Assembly (NCBI RefSeq): GCF_013393325.1
Contig: NZ_QJRC01000071.1
Span: forward strand, 203,037 to 267,036
Length of the DNA stretch: 64,000 bases
Reading direction: 5' to 3'
Origin: Pseudomonas hunanensis
GTDB lineage: Bacteria; Pseudomonadota; Gammaproteobacteria; Pseudomonadales; Pseudomonadaceae
Part shown: one piece after another, positions 21,941-32,942 of the stretch
Numbering within the stretch: the stretch's first letter is position 1
Layout of the letters: each line of letters begins with the position of its first letter
Position numbers and translations under genes: made by a program
The notes under the pieces: model-generated
What the model saw: the letters and a program-made list of their open reading frames with translations, nothing else
What the model was told of the DNA's origin: nothing
Database searches by the model: none

Positions 21941-23755
21941 ATGATCGCAAAACCCACGCCCCCACGCCGTCCCCGCTGGCGCAGCCTGGCCTTGCTGGCC
22001 CTGTGCCTGGCACCGTTACTGTGGCCACTGCACCATCTGGCCGAACGCTACTACCAGCAAGAGCTGGCCTCGCAGAACCGCCAGACCCTCGACCTGTATG
22101 TCGCCAACCTGCTCGGCACCCTGCACCGCTACGAGACCCTCCCGCAAATCCTCGGCGACCTGCCGGCATTGCGTGGCGTGTTGGCCGACCCGTTCCGCCT
22201 GGAAGCGGTGACCAACGCCAACCGCCTGCTCAAAGACATTGTCCAGCAGACCGGTGCCGAGGTGATGTACCTGATGGACGTCAGCGGCAACACCCTGGCC
22301 GCCTCCAATTGGGACAAGCACGACAGCTTCGTCGGCCGCAATTTCGCCTTCCGTCCCTACTTCAACGAGGCCATGGCCGGGCATCTGGGCCGTTTCTTCG
22401 GCCAGGGCACCACGTCGGCCAAACGCGGCTACTTTTTCGCCGCAGCAGTACGGGACCGTGAGCGGACCGTGGGCGTGCTGGTGGTCAAGGTCGACCTGGA
22501 TCACACCGAAACCCTGTGGGGTCGTACCCCTGAGCAGTTGTTGCTGACCGATCACAATGGCGTGGTCATCCTCACCTCGCGGCCCGACTGGCGCTTCCGT
22601 GCCACCCGTGTGCTGAGCGAGGCCGAGCGCCAGGCCATCATCGCCATCCAGCCCTACCCGACCCAGGCCCCGCAACCGCTGGTACTCAGCCCGGACGCCT
22701 GGATCTCCCAAACCCGCGACATCAAGGAAACCGGCTGGCAAGTGAGCATCCTTGCCCCACGCACACTGGTCGACCGCTCGGTACAGACGGTGATGGCAAT
22801 CGGCGCCGGCACCTTGCTGGTGGTAATGCTGCTGGCCGGGCTGGTGATGCAGCGGCGGCGCCATTACATCGACCGCATCGACTTCGAGGCCCGTGGCCGC
22901 CAAGAGCTGGAAAAACGTGTAGCCGAACGTACCGCCGACCTCGAAGGCCTGAACACCCGCCTGAAAAGCGCCGTGCTGGAACGCGAGAACGCTCAGCAGG
23001 AAGCCGTGCGCGCCCAGGACGAACTGGTGCAGGCCGGCAAGCTGTCGGTACTGGGCACCATGTCGGCCAGCATCAGCCATGAGCTGAACCAGCCGCTGGC
23101 GGCCATTCGCAGCTACGCGGAAAACGCCGAGATCCTACTCGACCACCAACGCACCGAAGACGCACGCGGCAACCTCAAGCTGATCGGCGAGCTGACCGGG
23201 CGCATGGCCTCGATCATCGCCCACCTGCGCGCCTTCGCCCGCCGCGACCGCCACGCCCCGGAAAGCGTGGCCCTGCAGCCGGCCCTGGACGATGCCCTGG
23301 CGCTGCTGGCCAAACGCCGCCGGGCAATGGCCGTAGAGCTGATCCGCGACCTGCCTGAAGCCACTTTGTGGGTACAGGCCGGTGAAACCCGACTGCGCCA
23401 GGTGCTGGGCAACCTGCTGGCCAATGCCCTCGATGCCCTGACCGAAAAGGCCAACCCGCGCCGTTTGTGGCTAAGTGCCGAGCAACGTGATGGCTGCGTC
23501 TACCTGTACATCCGCGACAACGGCCCCGGTTTCAGCCGCCAGGCCCTGGAGCACGCCAAGGAGCCGTTCTTCACCACCAAGACCCGTACCCAGGGCTTGG
23601 GCCTTGGCCTGGCCATCTGCGAAAGCCTGATGCGCGCCCTGGGCGGTGAACTGCTGCTGGCCAACCACCCGGAAGGTGGCGCACTGCTGACCCTGCAGCT
23701 GCGTGTGGCCGCGCCTGGCGCTACTTTGCCCAATTCGGAGGACCCCTCGGCATGA
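21941..23755 (+). CDS. DctB-like sensor histidine kinase
   Basis: A 604-residue membrane kinase. Transmembrane helices lie near 10-30 and 285-305 and flank a periplasmic double-Cache sensor (VMYLMDVSGNTLAASNWDKH, then GRNFAFRPYFNEAMAG), the DctB-type dicarboxylate/amine sensor fold. A coiled coil (about 320-360) leads to the His box ISHELNQPLAAIRSYAEN near residue 379, then N box NLLANALDAL, G1 IRDNGPGFS and G2 TQGLGLGLAICESL. A GTG precedes the ATG directly; the ATG is chosen. Its stop overlaps the next gene's ATG (ATGA), the sigma-54 regulator. The usual dctA/dctPQM transporter is not adjacent, so the ligand is open. Confidence 0.92.
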   Translation: MIAKPTPPRRPRWRSLALLALCLAPLLWPLHHLAERYYQQELASQNRQTLDLYVANLLGTLHRYETLPQILGDLPALRGVLADPFRLEAVTNANRLLKDIVQQTGAEVMYLMDVSGNTLAASNWDKHDSFVGRNFAFRPYFNEAMAGHLGRFFGQGTTSAKRGYFFAAAVRDRERTVGVLVVKVDLDHTETLWGRTPEQLLLTDHNGVVILTSRPDWRFRATRVLSEAERQAIIAIQPYPTQAPQPLVLSPDAWISQTRDIKETGWQVSILAPRTLVDRSVQTVMAIGAGTLLVVMLLAGLVMQRRRHYIDRIDFEARGRQELEKRVAERTADLEGLNTRLKSAVLERENAQQEAVRAQDELVQAGKLSVLGTMSASISHELNQPLAAIRSYAENAEILLDHQRTEDARGNLKLIGELTGRMASIIAHLRAFARRDRHAPESVALQPALDDALALLAKRRRAMAVELIRDLPEATLWVQAGETRLRQVLGNLLANALDALTEKANPRRLWLSAEQRDGCVYLYIRDNGPGFSRQALEHAKEPFFTTKTRTQGLGLGLAICESLMRALGGELLLANHPEGGALLTLQLRVAAPGATLPNSEDPSA

Positions 23756-25158
23756 CCACCGAGACACTGATCGACAGCCGAGCCCAGGTCATCCTGGTCG
23801 ACGATGACCCCCACCTGCGCCAGGCCTTGAGCCAGACCCTGGACCTGGCAGGGCTCAAGGTAGTCGCCTTGGCCGATGCCCAAGGCCTGGCCGAGCGAAT
23901 CGAGGCCGACTGGCCGGGCGTGGTGGTCAGCGACATCCGCATGCCCGGTATCGATGGCTTGCAGTTGCTGGAACAACTGCACAGCCGCGACAGCGAGCTA
24001 CCGGTGCTGCTGATTACCGGCCATGGCGATGTGCCGCTGGCAGTGCAGGCAATGCGCGCCGGGGCTTATGACTTCCTGGAAAAGCCGTTTGCCACGGACG
24101 CCCTGCTCGACAGCGTGCGCCGCGCCCTGGCCCTGCGCCGCCTGGTGCTGGACAACCGCAGCCTGCGCCTGGCGCTAAGCGACCGTCAGCAGCTGGCCAC
24201 CCGCCTGGTGGGCCATTCACCGGCCATGCAGCGCCTGCGCGAGCAAATCGGCGCCTTGGCCGGCACCCGTGCCGATGTGCTGATTTTGGGCGAAACCGGC
24301 GCAGGCAAAGAGGTGGTGGCCCGTGCCCTGCACGACCTTTCCAGCCGCCGCGACGGCCCGTTCGTGGCGATCAACGCGGGGGCACTGGCCGAGTCGGTGG
24401 TCGAAAGCGAGCTGTTCGGCCATGAGCCCGGCGCGTTCACCGGCGCGCAGAAGCGGCGCATCGGCAAGTTCGAATTTGCCAACGGCGGCACGCTGTTTCT
24501 CGATGAAATCGAGAGCATGAGCCTGGATGTTCAGGTGAAACTGCTGCGCATGCTGCAAGAGCGGGTGGTCGAACGCCTGGGCGGCAACCAGCTTATCCCG
24601 CTGGATATCCGCATCATCGCTGCCACCAAGGAAGACCTGCGTCAGGCCGCAGACCAGGGGCGCTTCCGCGCCGACTTGTATTACCGCCTTAACGTCGCAC
24701 CGCTGCGTATTCCGCCGCTGCGCGAACGCGGCGATGACATTCTGGTGTTGTTCCAGCATTTCGCCGATGCCGCCAGCCAGCGGCATGGCCTGTCACCGCA
24801 CGCGCTGCAGCCAGCACAACGAGCCCTGCTGCTGCGTCACGACTGGCCGGGTAATGTGCGCGAACTGCAGAACGCCGCCGAGCGCTTCGCCCTTGGCCTG
24901 GAACTGGCCCTGGATGGCCAGGCACCTCCGGCAGCAGCACCCGCAGCACCATTGCTGAGCGGCAACCTCAGCGAGCAGGTGGAGCAGTTCGAACGCTCGC
25001 TGATCGCTGCCGAACTGGCCCAGCCACACAGCTCCATGCGCAGCTTGGCCGAGGCGCTGGGCATCCCCCGCAAAACCCTGCACGACAAACTGCGCAAGCA
25101 TGGCTTGAACTTCGACGGAGGCAGTGGCGGGCATGACGAACAAGAGGACAACCGTTAA
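23752..25158 (+). CDS. DctD-like sigma-54-dependent response regulator
   Basis: A 468-residue NtrC-class activator. The receiver domain has phospho-acceptor Asp61 in VVSDIRMPG and Lys in LEKPF. The central AAA+ domain has Walker A GETGAGKE at 180-187, the sigma-54 contact loop GAFTGA at 227-232, Walker B GTLFLDEIE and the arginine finger region RFRADLYYRLN. The C-terminal Fis-type helix-turn-helix is SLAEALGIPRKTLHDKLRKH. Co-translated with the kinase (ATGA overlap) and with the following thioesterase gene (TAATG). Targets would need a -24/-12 promoter; none was found nearby by eye. Confidence 0.95.
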   Translation: MTTETLIDSRAQVILVDDDPHLRQALSQTLDLAGLKVVALADAQGLAERIEADWPGVVVSDIRMPGIDGLQLLEQLHSRDSELPVLLITGHGDVPLAVQAMRAGAYDFLEKPFATDALLDSVRRALALRRLVLDNRSLRLALSDRQQLATRLVGHSPAMQRLREQIGALAGTRADVLILGETGAGKEVVARALHDLSSRRDGPFVAINAGALAESVVESELFGHEPGAFTGAQKRRIGKFEFANGGTLFLDEIESMSLDVQVKLLRMLQERVVERLGGNQLIPLDIRIIAATKEDLRQAADQGRFRADLYYRLNVAPLRIPPLRERGDDILVLFQHFADAASQRHGLSPHALQPAQRALLLRHDWPGNVRELQNAAERFALGLELALDGQAPPAAAPAAPLLSGNLSEQVEQFERSLIAAELAQPHSSMRSLAEALGIPRKTLHDKLRKHGLNFDGGSGGHDEQEDNR

Positions 25159-25613
25159 TGAGCACCGATAGCCAGTATCTGCAGTCCGTACTGCACAGCG
25201 ACATCCCCCTGACCCGCGAAATGGGCCTGGAAGTGATCGATTGGCAGCAGCACACCCTGCGCCTGCAGCTGCCGCTGGCGGCCAACGTCAATCACAAAAG
25301 CACCATGTTCGGCGGCAGCCTGTACTGCGCAGCGGTGCTGGTGGGGTGGGGCTGGTTGCACCTGCGCCTGCGAGCGCTGGGGATCGATGACGGGCATATC
25401 GTCATTCAGGAGGGGCAGATCAGTTATCCACTGCCAGTTACCGGCACGGCGGTGGCGCGTTGTGCAGCGCCGGACGAGAAGACCTGGGAGCGATTCCTGA
25501 ACATGTACCAACGGCGCGGGCGGGCGCGGTTGACGCTGGAGACCACGGTAAGCAATGCCGGTAGTGACGAGCCTGCCGTTACCTTCAGCGGCCAGTACGT
25601 TCTGCACCGCTAG
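25158..25613 (+). CDS. Hotdog-fold thioesterase (YiiD C-terminal family)
   Basis: A 151-residue protein of the thioesterase family related to the C-terminal half of YiiD. It shows LPLAANVNHKSTMFGGSLYC, the hotdog helix entry, and LETTVSNAG strands. Start and stop overlap the regulator in TAATG, so it is translated with the two-component system. Substrate unknown. A shared operon with DctB/DctD-type regulation is unusual and may only reflect compact gene packing. Confidence 0.8.
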   Translation: MSTDSQYLQSVLHSDIPLTREMGLEVIDWQQHTLRLQLPLAANVNHKSTMFGGSLYCAAVLVGWGWLHLRLRALGIDDGHIVIQEGQISYPLPVTGTAVARCAAPDEKTWERFLNMYQRRGRARLTLETTVSNAGSDEPAVTFSGQYVLHR

Positions 25614-25660
25614 CCCAACAGCCTTGCGCAAAATCCAAAGGCTCCCACAGCAAAACCCCG

Positions 25661-26479
25661 TCAGATCAGGTTAAGGAACGCCTGGCGCCAGGCAGCATTT
25701 GCCGGCAACGCCAGGAAATACGGGTTAAGCAACGACTCGCGCGGTGGATACCGGAACGGCAACCCATCCAGCCCGATGACCTCGCCCCCGGCCCCTTCCA
25801 CCACACCCTGCGCCGCCGCAGTGTCCCACTGCGAAGTCGGCGCCAGGCGCGGATAGCAATCGGCGCTACCCTCAGCCAACAGGCAGAACTTCAACGAGCT
25901 GCCAACGTTGGCCAGTTCCAGCTCCCCCACCGCAGCACCCAGCCCGGCCAGCAGCGCTTCCTGCTCCGGGCTGGAGTGCCGGCGGCTGGCAACCACGGTG
26001 AAACACTCACCTGCAGGAGGCGCGTTACGCACCTGAATCGCCTTGGCAGCCTCACCCGCGTCGGCCCGCCAGGCACCCAGGCCGCGACCACCGAAATAGC
26101 AGCGCCCGTTGGTCGGCATCGACACCACGCCGAACACCACCTGGCCGTTTTCGATCAGGGCGATGTTGACCGTGAACTCTTCGCTGCCGGCGATGAATTC
26201 CTTGGTGCCATCCAGCGGGTCGACCAGCCACCAGCGGCCCCAGCCCTGACGCTCGGCCAGGGGAATATTGCAATCCTCTTCGGACAGCACCGGTATGTGC
26301 GGCGCCAGCGCCAACAGGCCATCGGCAATCACCCGGTGCGCCGCCAGGTCGGCAACGGTAACCGGCGAATCGTCGGCCTTGTTGGTCACCGCCACATCGG
26401 CGCGCCAGAACGGCAGGATCGCCTCGCCTGCCGTCAGTGCCAGCTTGACCACTTCGTGCATCAGTTGCAGGTCGTTCAT
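25661..26479 (-). CDS. cysQ: 3'(2'),5'-bisphosphate nucleotidase CysQ
   Basis: A 272-residue inositol-monophosphatase-fold enzyme that removes the 3' phosphate from PAP, a by-product of sulfate assimilation. Metal-binding blocks are LSEEDCNIPLAERQGWGRWW followed by LVDPLDGTKEF (Asp-Pro-Leu-Asp-Gly) and a C-terminal WDTAAAQGVVEGAGGEV. Its start overlaps the stop of nudE by four bases, so the two are co-translated. It probably acts with magnesium in the cytosol. Confidence 0.94.
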   Translation of the reverse strand: MNDLQLMHEVVKLALTAGEAILPFWRADVAVTNKADDSPVTVADLAAHRVIADGLLALAPHIPVLSEEDCNIPLAERQGWGRWWLVDPLDGTKEFIAGSEEFTVNIALIENGQVVFGVVSMPTNGRCYFGGRGLGAWRADAGEAAKAIQVRNAPPAGECFTVVASRRHSSPEQEALLAGLGAAVGELELANVGSSLKFCLLAEGSADCYPRLAPTSQWDTAAAQGVVEGAGGEVIGLDGLPFRYPPRESLLNPYFLALPANAAWRQAFLNLI

Positions 26480-27042
26480 AGCTCCAGCAAACCCCGCTGA
26501 ATCAACAGGTCACGGGCCAGGTAAAGCGCCGCCAGGGCGCGCCCCTCGGTGAACTGCGGGTGCATGGCCAAGGCCGAAAGCTCACGCAGGTTGACCTTGT
26601 CGACCCGCATCGGCTCCGGCTCGTCGCCTTCCAGGCGCTCTTCATACAGCTCGCTGGCCAGCACCACCTGGATCTTCTGGCTCATGTAGCCCGGCGACAA
26701 CGACAGCTCGGTCAGGTGCTCCAGCTGGCGTGCGCCAAAACCGGCTTCTTCCTTGAGCTCCCGGTCGGCGGCCGCCAGCACGTCTTCGCCAGGCTCGATC
26801 AAGCCCTTGGGCAACGACAACTCATATTCATCGGTGCCGCCGCAGTATTCTTCCACCAGCACGGCATGCTCGGCGTCGAGCATGGCCACGATCATCACCG
26901 CACCGTAGCCATTCCCCCGGCCGACCAGGCGCTCGTAGGTGCGCTCGTTGCCATTGCTGAAGCGCAATTGCACGGCTTCGACGCGAAACAGGCGGCTACT
27001 GGCGACGATTTCGCGGCTGAGTACGGTGGGTTTCTGGCGCAT
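26476..27042 (-). CDS. nudE: ADP-sugar/NADH diphosphatase NudE
   Basis: A 188-residue Nudix hydrolase acting on ADP-ribose, NADH and Ap3A-type compounds. The Nudix box is complete: GLIEPGEDVLAAADRELKEE then AGF. The frame is open to 27162, but ATG 27042 has AAGGAG ten bases upstream and gives the family N-terminus MRQKPTVLSREIVASS. It is the first gene of a nudE-cysQ pair and is divergent from yrfG, the arrangement known in other gammaproteobacteria (nudE next to yrfG). Confidence 0.94.
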   Translation of the reverse strand: MRQKPTVLSREIVASSRLFRVEAVQLRFSNGNERTYERLVGRGNGYGAVMIVAMLDAEHAVLVEEYCGGTDEYELSLPKGLIEPGEDVLAAADRELKEEAGFGARQLEHLTELSLSPGYMSQKIQVVLASELYEERLEGDEPEPMRVDKVNLRELSALAMHPQFTEGRALAALYLARDLLIQRGLLEL

Positions 27043-27106
27043 GGGGCGGCTCCTTGGCGTGAACGGGTTACTATACCGTGGCTTGCCGACTGATCGAGAG
27101 TTTCCC

Positions 27107-27769
27107 ATGCCTGTTCTTCCCTGGTCCGCCATCGATACCGTCCTGCTGGACATGGACGGCACCCTGCTCGACCTGCATTACGACAACCGCTTCTGGCTGG
27201 ACCACCTGCCCCAGCGCTATGCCGAGCTGCACGGGGTAAGCCGCGCCATGGCGGAAATGGAGCTGCAACCGCTGTTCGAACGCAATGCCGGCACCTTGAA
27301 CTGGTATTGCCTGGATTTCTGGAGCCGCGAGCTGCGCCTGCCCATTCGCGAGCTGAAGCGGGAAATTGCCGACCTAATTGCCCTGCGCCCGGATGCCGAT
27401 ACCTTCCTGGCTGCGATTCGCCAGGCGGGCAAGCGCGTGGTGATGATCACCAATGCCCACCATGATTCACTGTCGCTGAAGCTGGAGCGTGTAGAACTGG
27501 CGCCGTACTTCGAGCGGCTGATCAGCTCCCACGACTATGGCTACCCGAAGGAAAGCCCGCAGTTCTGGGATGCCTTGCAGGCGGATATCGGCTTCGAACC
27601 GGGGCGCAGCCTGTTCATCGATGACACGCTGGCGATTCTGCGCAGTGCGCGGCGCTTTGGTGTGGGGCACCTGCTGGCGGTGCGGCAGCCCGATAGCAAG
27701 GCGCAGCCGCGTGATACCGAGGAATTTGCAGCGGTCGAGGATTATCGGGAGTTATTGGTAGGCCTGTGA
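27107..27769 (+). CDS. yrfG: GMP/IMP nucleotidase, HAD family
   Basis: A 220-residue haloacid-dehalogenase phosphatase removing phosphate from purine mononucleotides. The HAD motifs are LLDMDGTLLDL (I), MITNAHH (II), the Lys in GYPKESPQFW (III) and LFIDDTLAIL (IV). The frame is open far upstream but ATG 27107, with GAGA seven bases before it, begins the family sequence MPVLPWSAIDT. Divergent from nudE. Confidence 0.92.
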   Translation: MPVLPWSAIDTVLLDMDGTLLDLHYDNRFWLDHLPQRYAELHGVSRAMAEMELQPLFERNAGTLNWYCLDFWSRELRLPIRELKREIADLIALRPDADTFLAAIRQAGKRVVMITNAHHDSLSLKLERVELAPYFERLISSHDYGYPKESPQFWDALQADIGFEPGRSLFIDDTLAILRSARRFGVGHLLAVRQPDSKAQPRDTEEFAAVEDYRELLVGL

Positions 27770-27772
27770 GGC

Positions 27773-27813
27773 CCCATTCGCGGGCGCGCCCGCGAAGAGG
27801 CCGCTACAGGCTT
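27773..27813. repeat. REP-like palindrome
   Basis: CATTCGCGGGCGCGCCCGCG followed by AAGAGGCCGCTACAGG. Same class as 19533-19569. It sits between the convergent yrfG and BON-LysM genes. Confidence 0.75.
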
Positions 27814-27819
27814 TAGAGA

Positions 27820-28260
27820 TCAGTCAGGAATACGCAGCACCTGCCCCGGATAAATCTTGTCCGGGTGCGTGAGCATCGGCTTGTTGGCCTCAAAGATTTT
27901 GTTGTACTGGTTGGCATTGCCATAAACCACCACAGAGATGGCCGACAGCGTGTCGCCCTTCTTCACCGTAACAAACCTGGCCGCCTTCACCACCGGCCCG
28001 GTCACGGTGATCTGGTCATCGACACTGGCCACACCATTGATGTTGCCGGCTGCGAGAATGATCTTCTCCTTCTCTTCCTGGCTGGCCACTTCTCCCTTGA
28101 GGATGATCTTGTCTCCCTCTACAGTGGCGGTGATGTTCGGGTTGCCCAGGCCGACACTTTCCACGTGTTTCTTAAGCTGCTCTTCGGCATTGGCGTTGCC
28201 AGGGGTCAGCAGGTCGATCAACTTCTCGCCGGCTTCCTTCACGAAACTGAACAGGCTCAT
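27820..28260 (-). CDS. lysM: BON and LysM domain protein (Kbp/YgaU-like)
   Basis: A 146-residue protein with a BON domain at about 25-90 (NPNITATVEGDKIILKGEVA, VASVDDQITV) and a C-terminal LysM domain at about 97-145 (FVTVKKGDTLSAISVVVYGN, IYPGQVLRIPD). No signal peptide, like E. coli YgaU/Kbp, a potassium-binding protein. The frame is open to 28335, but ATG 28260 has GGAGA eight bases upstream and gives the conserved N-terminus MSLFSFVKEAGEKL. Induced by osmotic stress in relatives; here that is inference. Confidence 0.92.
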   Translation of the reverse strand: MSLFSFVKEAGEKLIDLLTPGNANAEEQLKKHVESVGLGNPNITATVEGDKIILKGEVASQEEKEKIILAAGNINGVASVDDQITVTGPVVKAARFVTVKKGDTLSAISVVVYGNANQYNKIFEANKPMLTHPDKIYPGQVLRIPD

Positions 28261-28435
28261 TGCGCTCTCCTTGTTGACGAAACCTCGGACACAGGAGTCT
28301 AGGCCAGCTTTGCCACTCTCGCCCCATGCGGCCAATCGACGCGGTCTATCAAGGCATAGAGCCTAGCGATTAGACGCCACTGGCACGCAAGCCTAGGCTT
28401 GTGCAATCAGAAAGCCGCCGGTATTCAGCGCCCCG

Positions 28436-29266
28436 ATGAACAGCAAGCCTCCGGTCTGCGCGGCCTCATCGCCCTTGTCCATGCCCGCCGCCAGCAACAG
28501 ATACGATTACGTCCAGCTCAGCGACGCCAAACGCGACAGCACCCCACTGGCCGAGGAAGTGGCCCTGGCCATCGTCTATAACGGCCTCAACCAGGCGGTG
28601 ATGCTGGTCAGCCCCACCGATTTGGAAGATTTCGCCGTGGGCTTCAGCGTCGGCAGCGGGATTGTCGAAGGCACCGCAGAAATCTACGACCTCAAGCTCT
28701 CGGGCAGCGGCTCGGCGATGTATGCCGACCTGGAAATTTCCAGCCGGGCATTCTGGAACCTGAAGAACCAGCGCCGCCAGCTGGCCGGCACCAGTGGTTG
28801 TGGCCTGTGTGGGGTCGAAGCCCTGGAGCAGGCGCTGCCGGAACTGGCCGTGCTGCCGGGTGCCCCCCTGCCGCCGGCCCAGTGGCTGGCCGGCCTGCGC
28901 GAGCGCATCGATGCCTTCCAGCCTCTGGGCCAGCACTGCGGCGCCGTACATGCGGCACTGTTCATGGACCGCCATGGCGAATTGCTGCTCGGCCGTGAAG
29001 ACATTGGTCGGCACAACGCCCTCGACAAGCTGATCGGCGCCTTGCTGCGCCAAGGCATCGACAGCCAGGGCGGCCTGGCCATCGTCACCAGCCGCTGCAG
29101 CCTGGAGCTGATCCAGAAGGTGCTGCGCGCCGGTATCCAGACCCTGGTCAGCCTGTCGGCGCCCACTGGCCTTGCCCTGCAATGGGCACGCAAGCACAAC
29201 CTCAACCTCATCCATTTGCCCAAGCACAGCGCACCGCGGGTCTACAGCCCAGCGGCGGAGTCGTAA
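28436..29266 (+). CDS. fdhD: Formate dehydrogenase accessory sulfurtransferase FdhD
   Basis: A 276-residue protein that delivers sulfur from IscS to the molybdenum cofactor of formate-dehydrogenase-type enzymes. Key signs are PLAEEVALAIVYNG, the active-site loop TSGCGLCGVEAL with two cysteines, and LGREDIGRHNALDKLIGA. The N-terminal ~20 residues are variable. It ends five bases before the GTG of a molybdo-oxidoreductase, its likely client. Confidence 0.95.
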   Translation: MNSKPPVCAASSPLSMPAASNRYDYVQLSDAKRDSTPLAEEVALAIVYNGLNQAVMLVSPTDLEDFAVGFSVGSGIVEGTAEIYDLKLSGSGSAMYADLEISSRAFWNLKNQRRQLAGTSGCGLCGVEALEQALPELAVLPGAPLPPAQWLAGLRERIDAFQPLGQHCGAVHAALFMDRHGELLLGREDIGRHNALDKLIGALLRQGIDSQGGLAIVTSRCSLELIQKVLRAGIQTLVSLSAPTGLALQWARKHNLNLIHLPKHSAPRVYSPAAES

Positions 29267-29271
29267 CAGCC

Positions 29272-31617
<2,346 letters not shown>

Positions 31618-31621
31618 AAAC

Positions 31622-31660
31622 GAAAAAAGCCCTGTTCCGTTGGGGTTCAGGGCTTTGTCA
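31622..31660 (+). terminator. Terminator after the YdeP-type gene
   Basis: AAGCCCTG (31627-31634) and CAGGGCTT (31648-31655) form the stem, flanked by an A run upstream and TTTG downstream. It can also work for minus-strand transcripts. Confidence 0.7.
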
Positions 31661-31813
31661 TAAAGGTCTCAGACAGCCGAAAATCGATAAAGTTTCACAG
31701 CAAATACAGTAACTTAGAGAATTGTGTACAACTCGTGTTACTCGTCGGATTTCCGTTGCCAGCCAGGCCGCTTAGCCTCAAATTCGCCTCGTCATCCCTA
31801 TGAGGCTCTCTTG

Positions 31814-32293
31814 ATGAAGAAGTACTCCTCGATTCTGTTGTTGTCTTTCAGCTTGCTCAGCGGCGTTGCCATGGCAGGCGGCACCACCGAGGCCGGCATT
31901 GGCGGCGCATTGGGTGGGGTACTGGGCTCAGTGGTGGGCAACTCCATCGGCGGTAGCACCGGCGGCGCCATTGGTGCCGGCCTGGGCGGCGCGGCAGGCG
32001 GTGCCCTGGGCGCGGACAAGCGCCAGCGCGGTGAGGCCGCTATCGGCGGCGCACTGGGCGCGGCAGGCGGTAACGTGGTAGGTCGCTCGGTGGGCGGCAC
32101 CACCGGTAGCTACATTGGCGCGGCAGCCGGCGGTGGTGCCGGTGGCGCACTGGGTAACTACATGGGCAACAAGGCCGACGAAGACGAGCGTCATGACGAT
32201 CGCCGCTACCGTCGCGGCTACGACGACCGTCGCCACTACGACCGTGGCCACCATTACGGCCACCGCAAGCACAAGCGCCACTGGCGCGACTGA
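31814..32293 (+). CDS. Glycine-zipper envelope protein
   Basis: A 159-residue secreted protein. The signal peptide (about 1-21) ends SGVAMA. The middle (about 25-125) is a long glycine-zipper array (repeated GGAxGGxxG with GAxxGxxxG spacing), a pattern of membrane-inserting or oligomerising helices. The tail (about 130-159) is a His/Arg/Asp/Tyr-rich stretch (HDDRRYRRGYDDRRHYDRGH) that could bind metal or polyanions. There is no lipobox cysteine. The start at ATG 31814 has GAGG eight bases upstream; the longer frame from 31724 lacks that. Function unknown; envelope stress is a guess. Confidence 0.8.
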   Translation: MKKYSSILLLSFSLLSGVAMAGGTTEAGIGGALGGVLGSVVGNSIGGSTGGAIGAGLGGAAGGALGADKRQRGEAAIGGALGAAGGNVVGRSVGGTTGSYIGAAAGGGAGGALGNYMGNKADEDERHDDRRYRRGYDDRRHYDRGHHYGHRKHKRHWRD

Positions 32294-32319
32294 TGCCTGA
32301 GGGCCTCGCCCCGGCAGCA

Positions 32320-32350
32320 AAAGCCCCGCCCCTTGTGGCGGGGCTTTTTT
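32320..32350 (+). terminator. Terminator after the glycine-zipper gene
   Basis: AAGCCCCGCC and GGCGGGGCTT pair around CCTTGT, followed by six T residues. It overlaps the end of the convergent thioesterase gene. Confidence 0.85.
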
Positions 32351-32789
32351 ATGCCTGTGGTTCCAGTACAAGGCCGGACAGGATCGCCTGAAGCGCCTCT
32401 GGCAGTGCCACAGGCCGGCCACTGGCACGCTCGATGAACACCTGCACCACCGTGCCCGCCGCACACGCCTCTGATTCGCCTGGACGGTAAAGCGCCAAGC
32501 GGTACTCCACCGTGCTGCCCGCCAGGCGCGTCACTCCCAACCCCACCTCCAGCACGTCCGGGAAGCCCGGTAGTGCGTAGAAGTCCGCCGCCGAACTGAC
32601 CACGAAGGCCGCCAGTTCGCCGTCACGCAGGTCCAGTTCGGCCTGTTCGACGAAAAATGCCTGGATGGCGGTTTCGAAAAAGCCATGCACGGTAGCCCCG
32701 GCGATATGGCCGTTGATGTCGTTGTCCGAAGGGCGGGTGAGGACGGTGTGGAAGTGGGAGAAGGCAGTGCGCTGAGGGGATTCGGTCAT
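32349..32789 (-). CDS. Acyl-CoA thioesterase, 4-HBT/hotdog family
   Basis: A 146-residue hotdog thioesterase. The catalytic-type segment PSDNDINGHIAG matches the Asp-x-Asp-x-x-Gly-His pattern of 4-hydroxybenzoyl-CoA thioesterase relatives, followed by FFETAIQAFF and ALYRPGESEACAAG strands. The frame is open to 32897; ATG 32789 starts the family sequence (MTESPQRTAFSHF) and avoids the upstream REP sequence. Substrate unknown, probably short acyl-CoA. Confidence 0.85.
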   Translation of the reverse strand: MTESPQRTAFSHFHTVLTRPSDNDINGHIAGATVHGFFETAIQAFFVEQAELDLRDGELAAFVVSSAADFYALPGFPDVLEVGLGVTRLAGSTVEYRLALYRPGESEACAAGTVVQVFIERASGRPVALPEALQAILSGLVLEPQA

Positions 32790-32855
32790 CTGTCTGGCTC
32801 TTGTCTTCGCAATTGATGCTGACAGTGAATCAGAAAATCCAGGTTTGCGCTGCCT

Positions 32856-32892
32856 GCGCTCCCCTGTGGGAGCGGCCTTGCTGATTTGCAGG
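32856..32892. repeat. REP-related sequence
   Basis: GCTCCCCTGTGGGAGCGGCC with TTGCTGATTTGC is a half of the CTGTGGGAGCGG-type repeat also seen at 62695-62760. It lies between pckA and the thioesterase gene. Confidence 0.5.
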
Positions 32893-32894
32893 AA

Positions 32895-32925
32895 CAAAAA
32901 AGCCGCCCCTGGGGGCGGCTTTCTC
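32895..32925 (-). terminator. Terminator of pckA
   Basis: AGCCGCCCCTGGGGGCGGCT forms a tight hairpin; on the minus strand it is followed by a run of T residues. It lies 20 bases beyond the pckA stop. Confidence 0.85.
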
Positions 32926-32942
32926 GTTGCGGCTGGCTCAGC

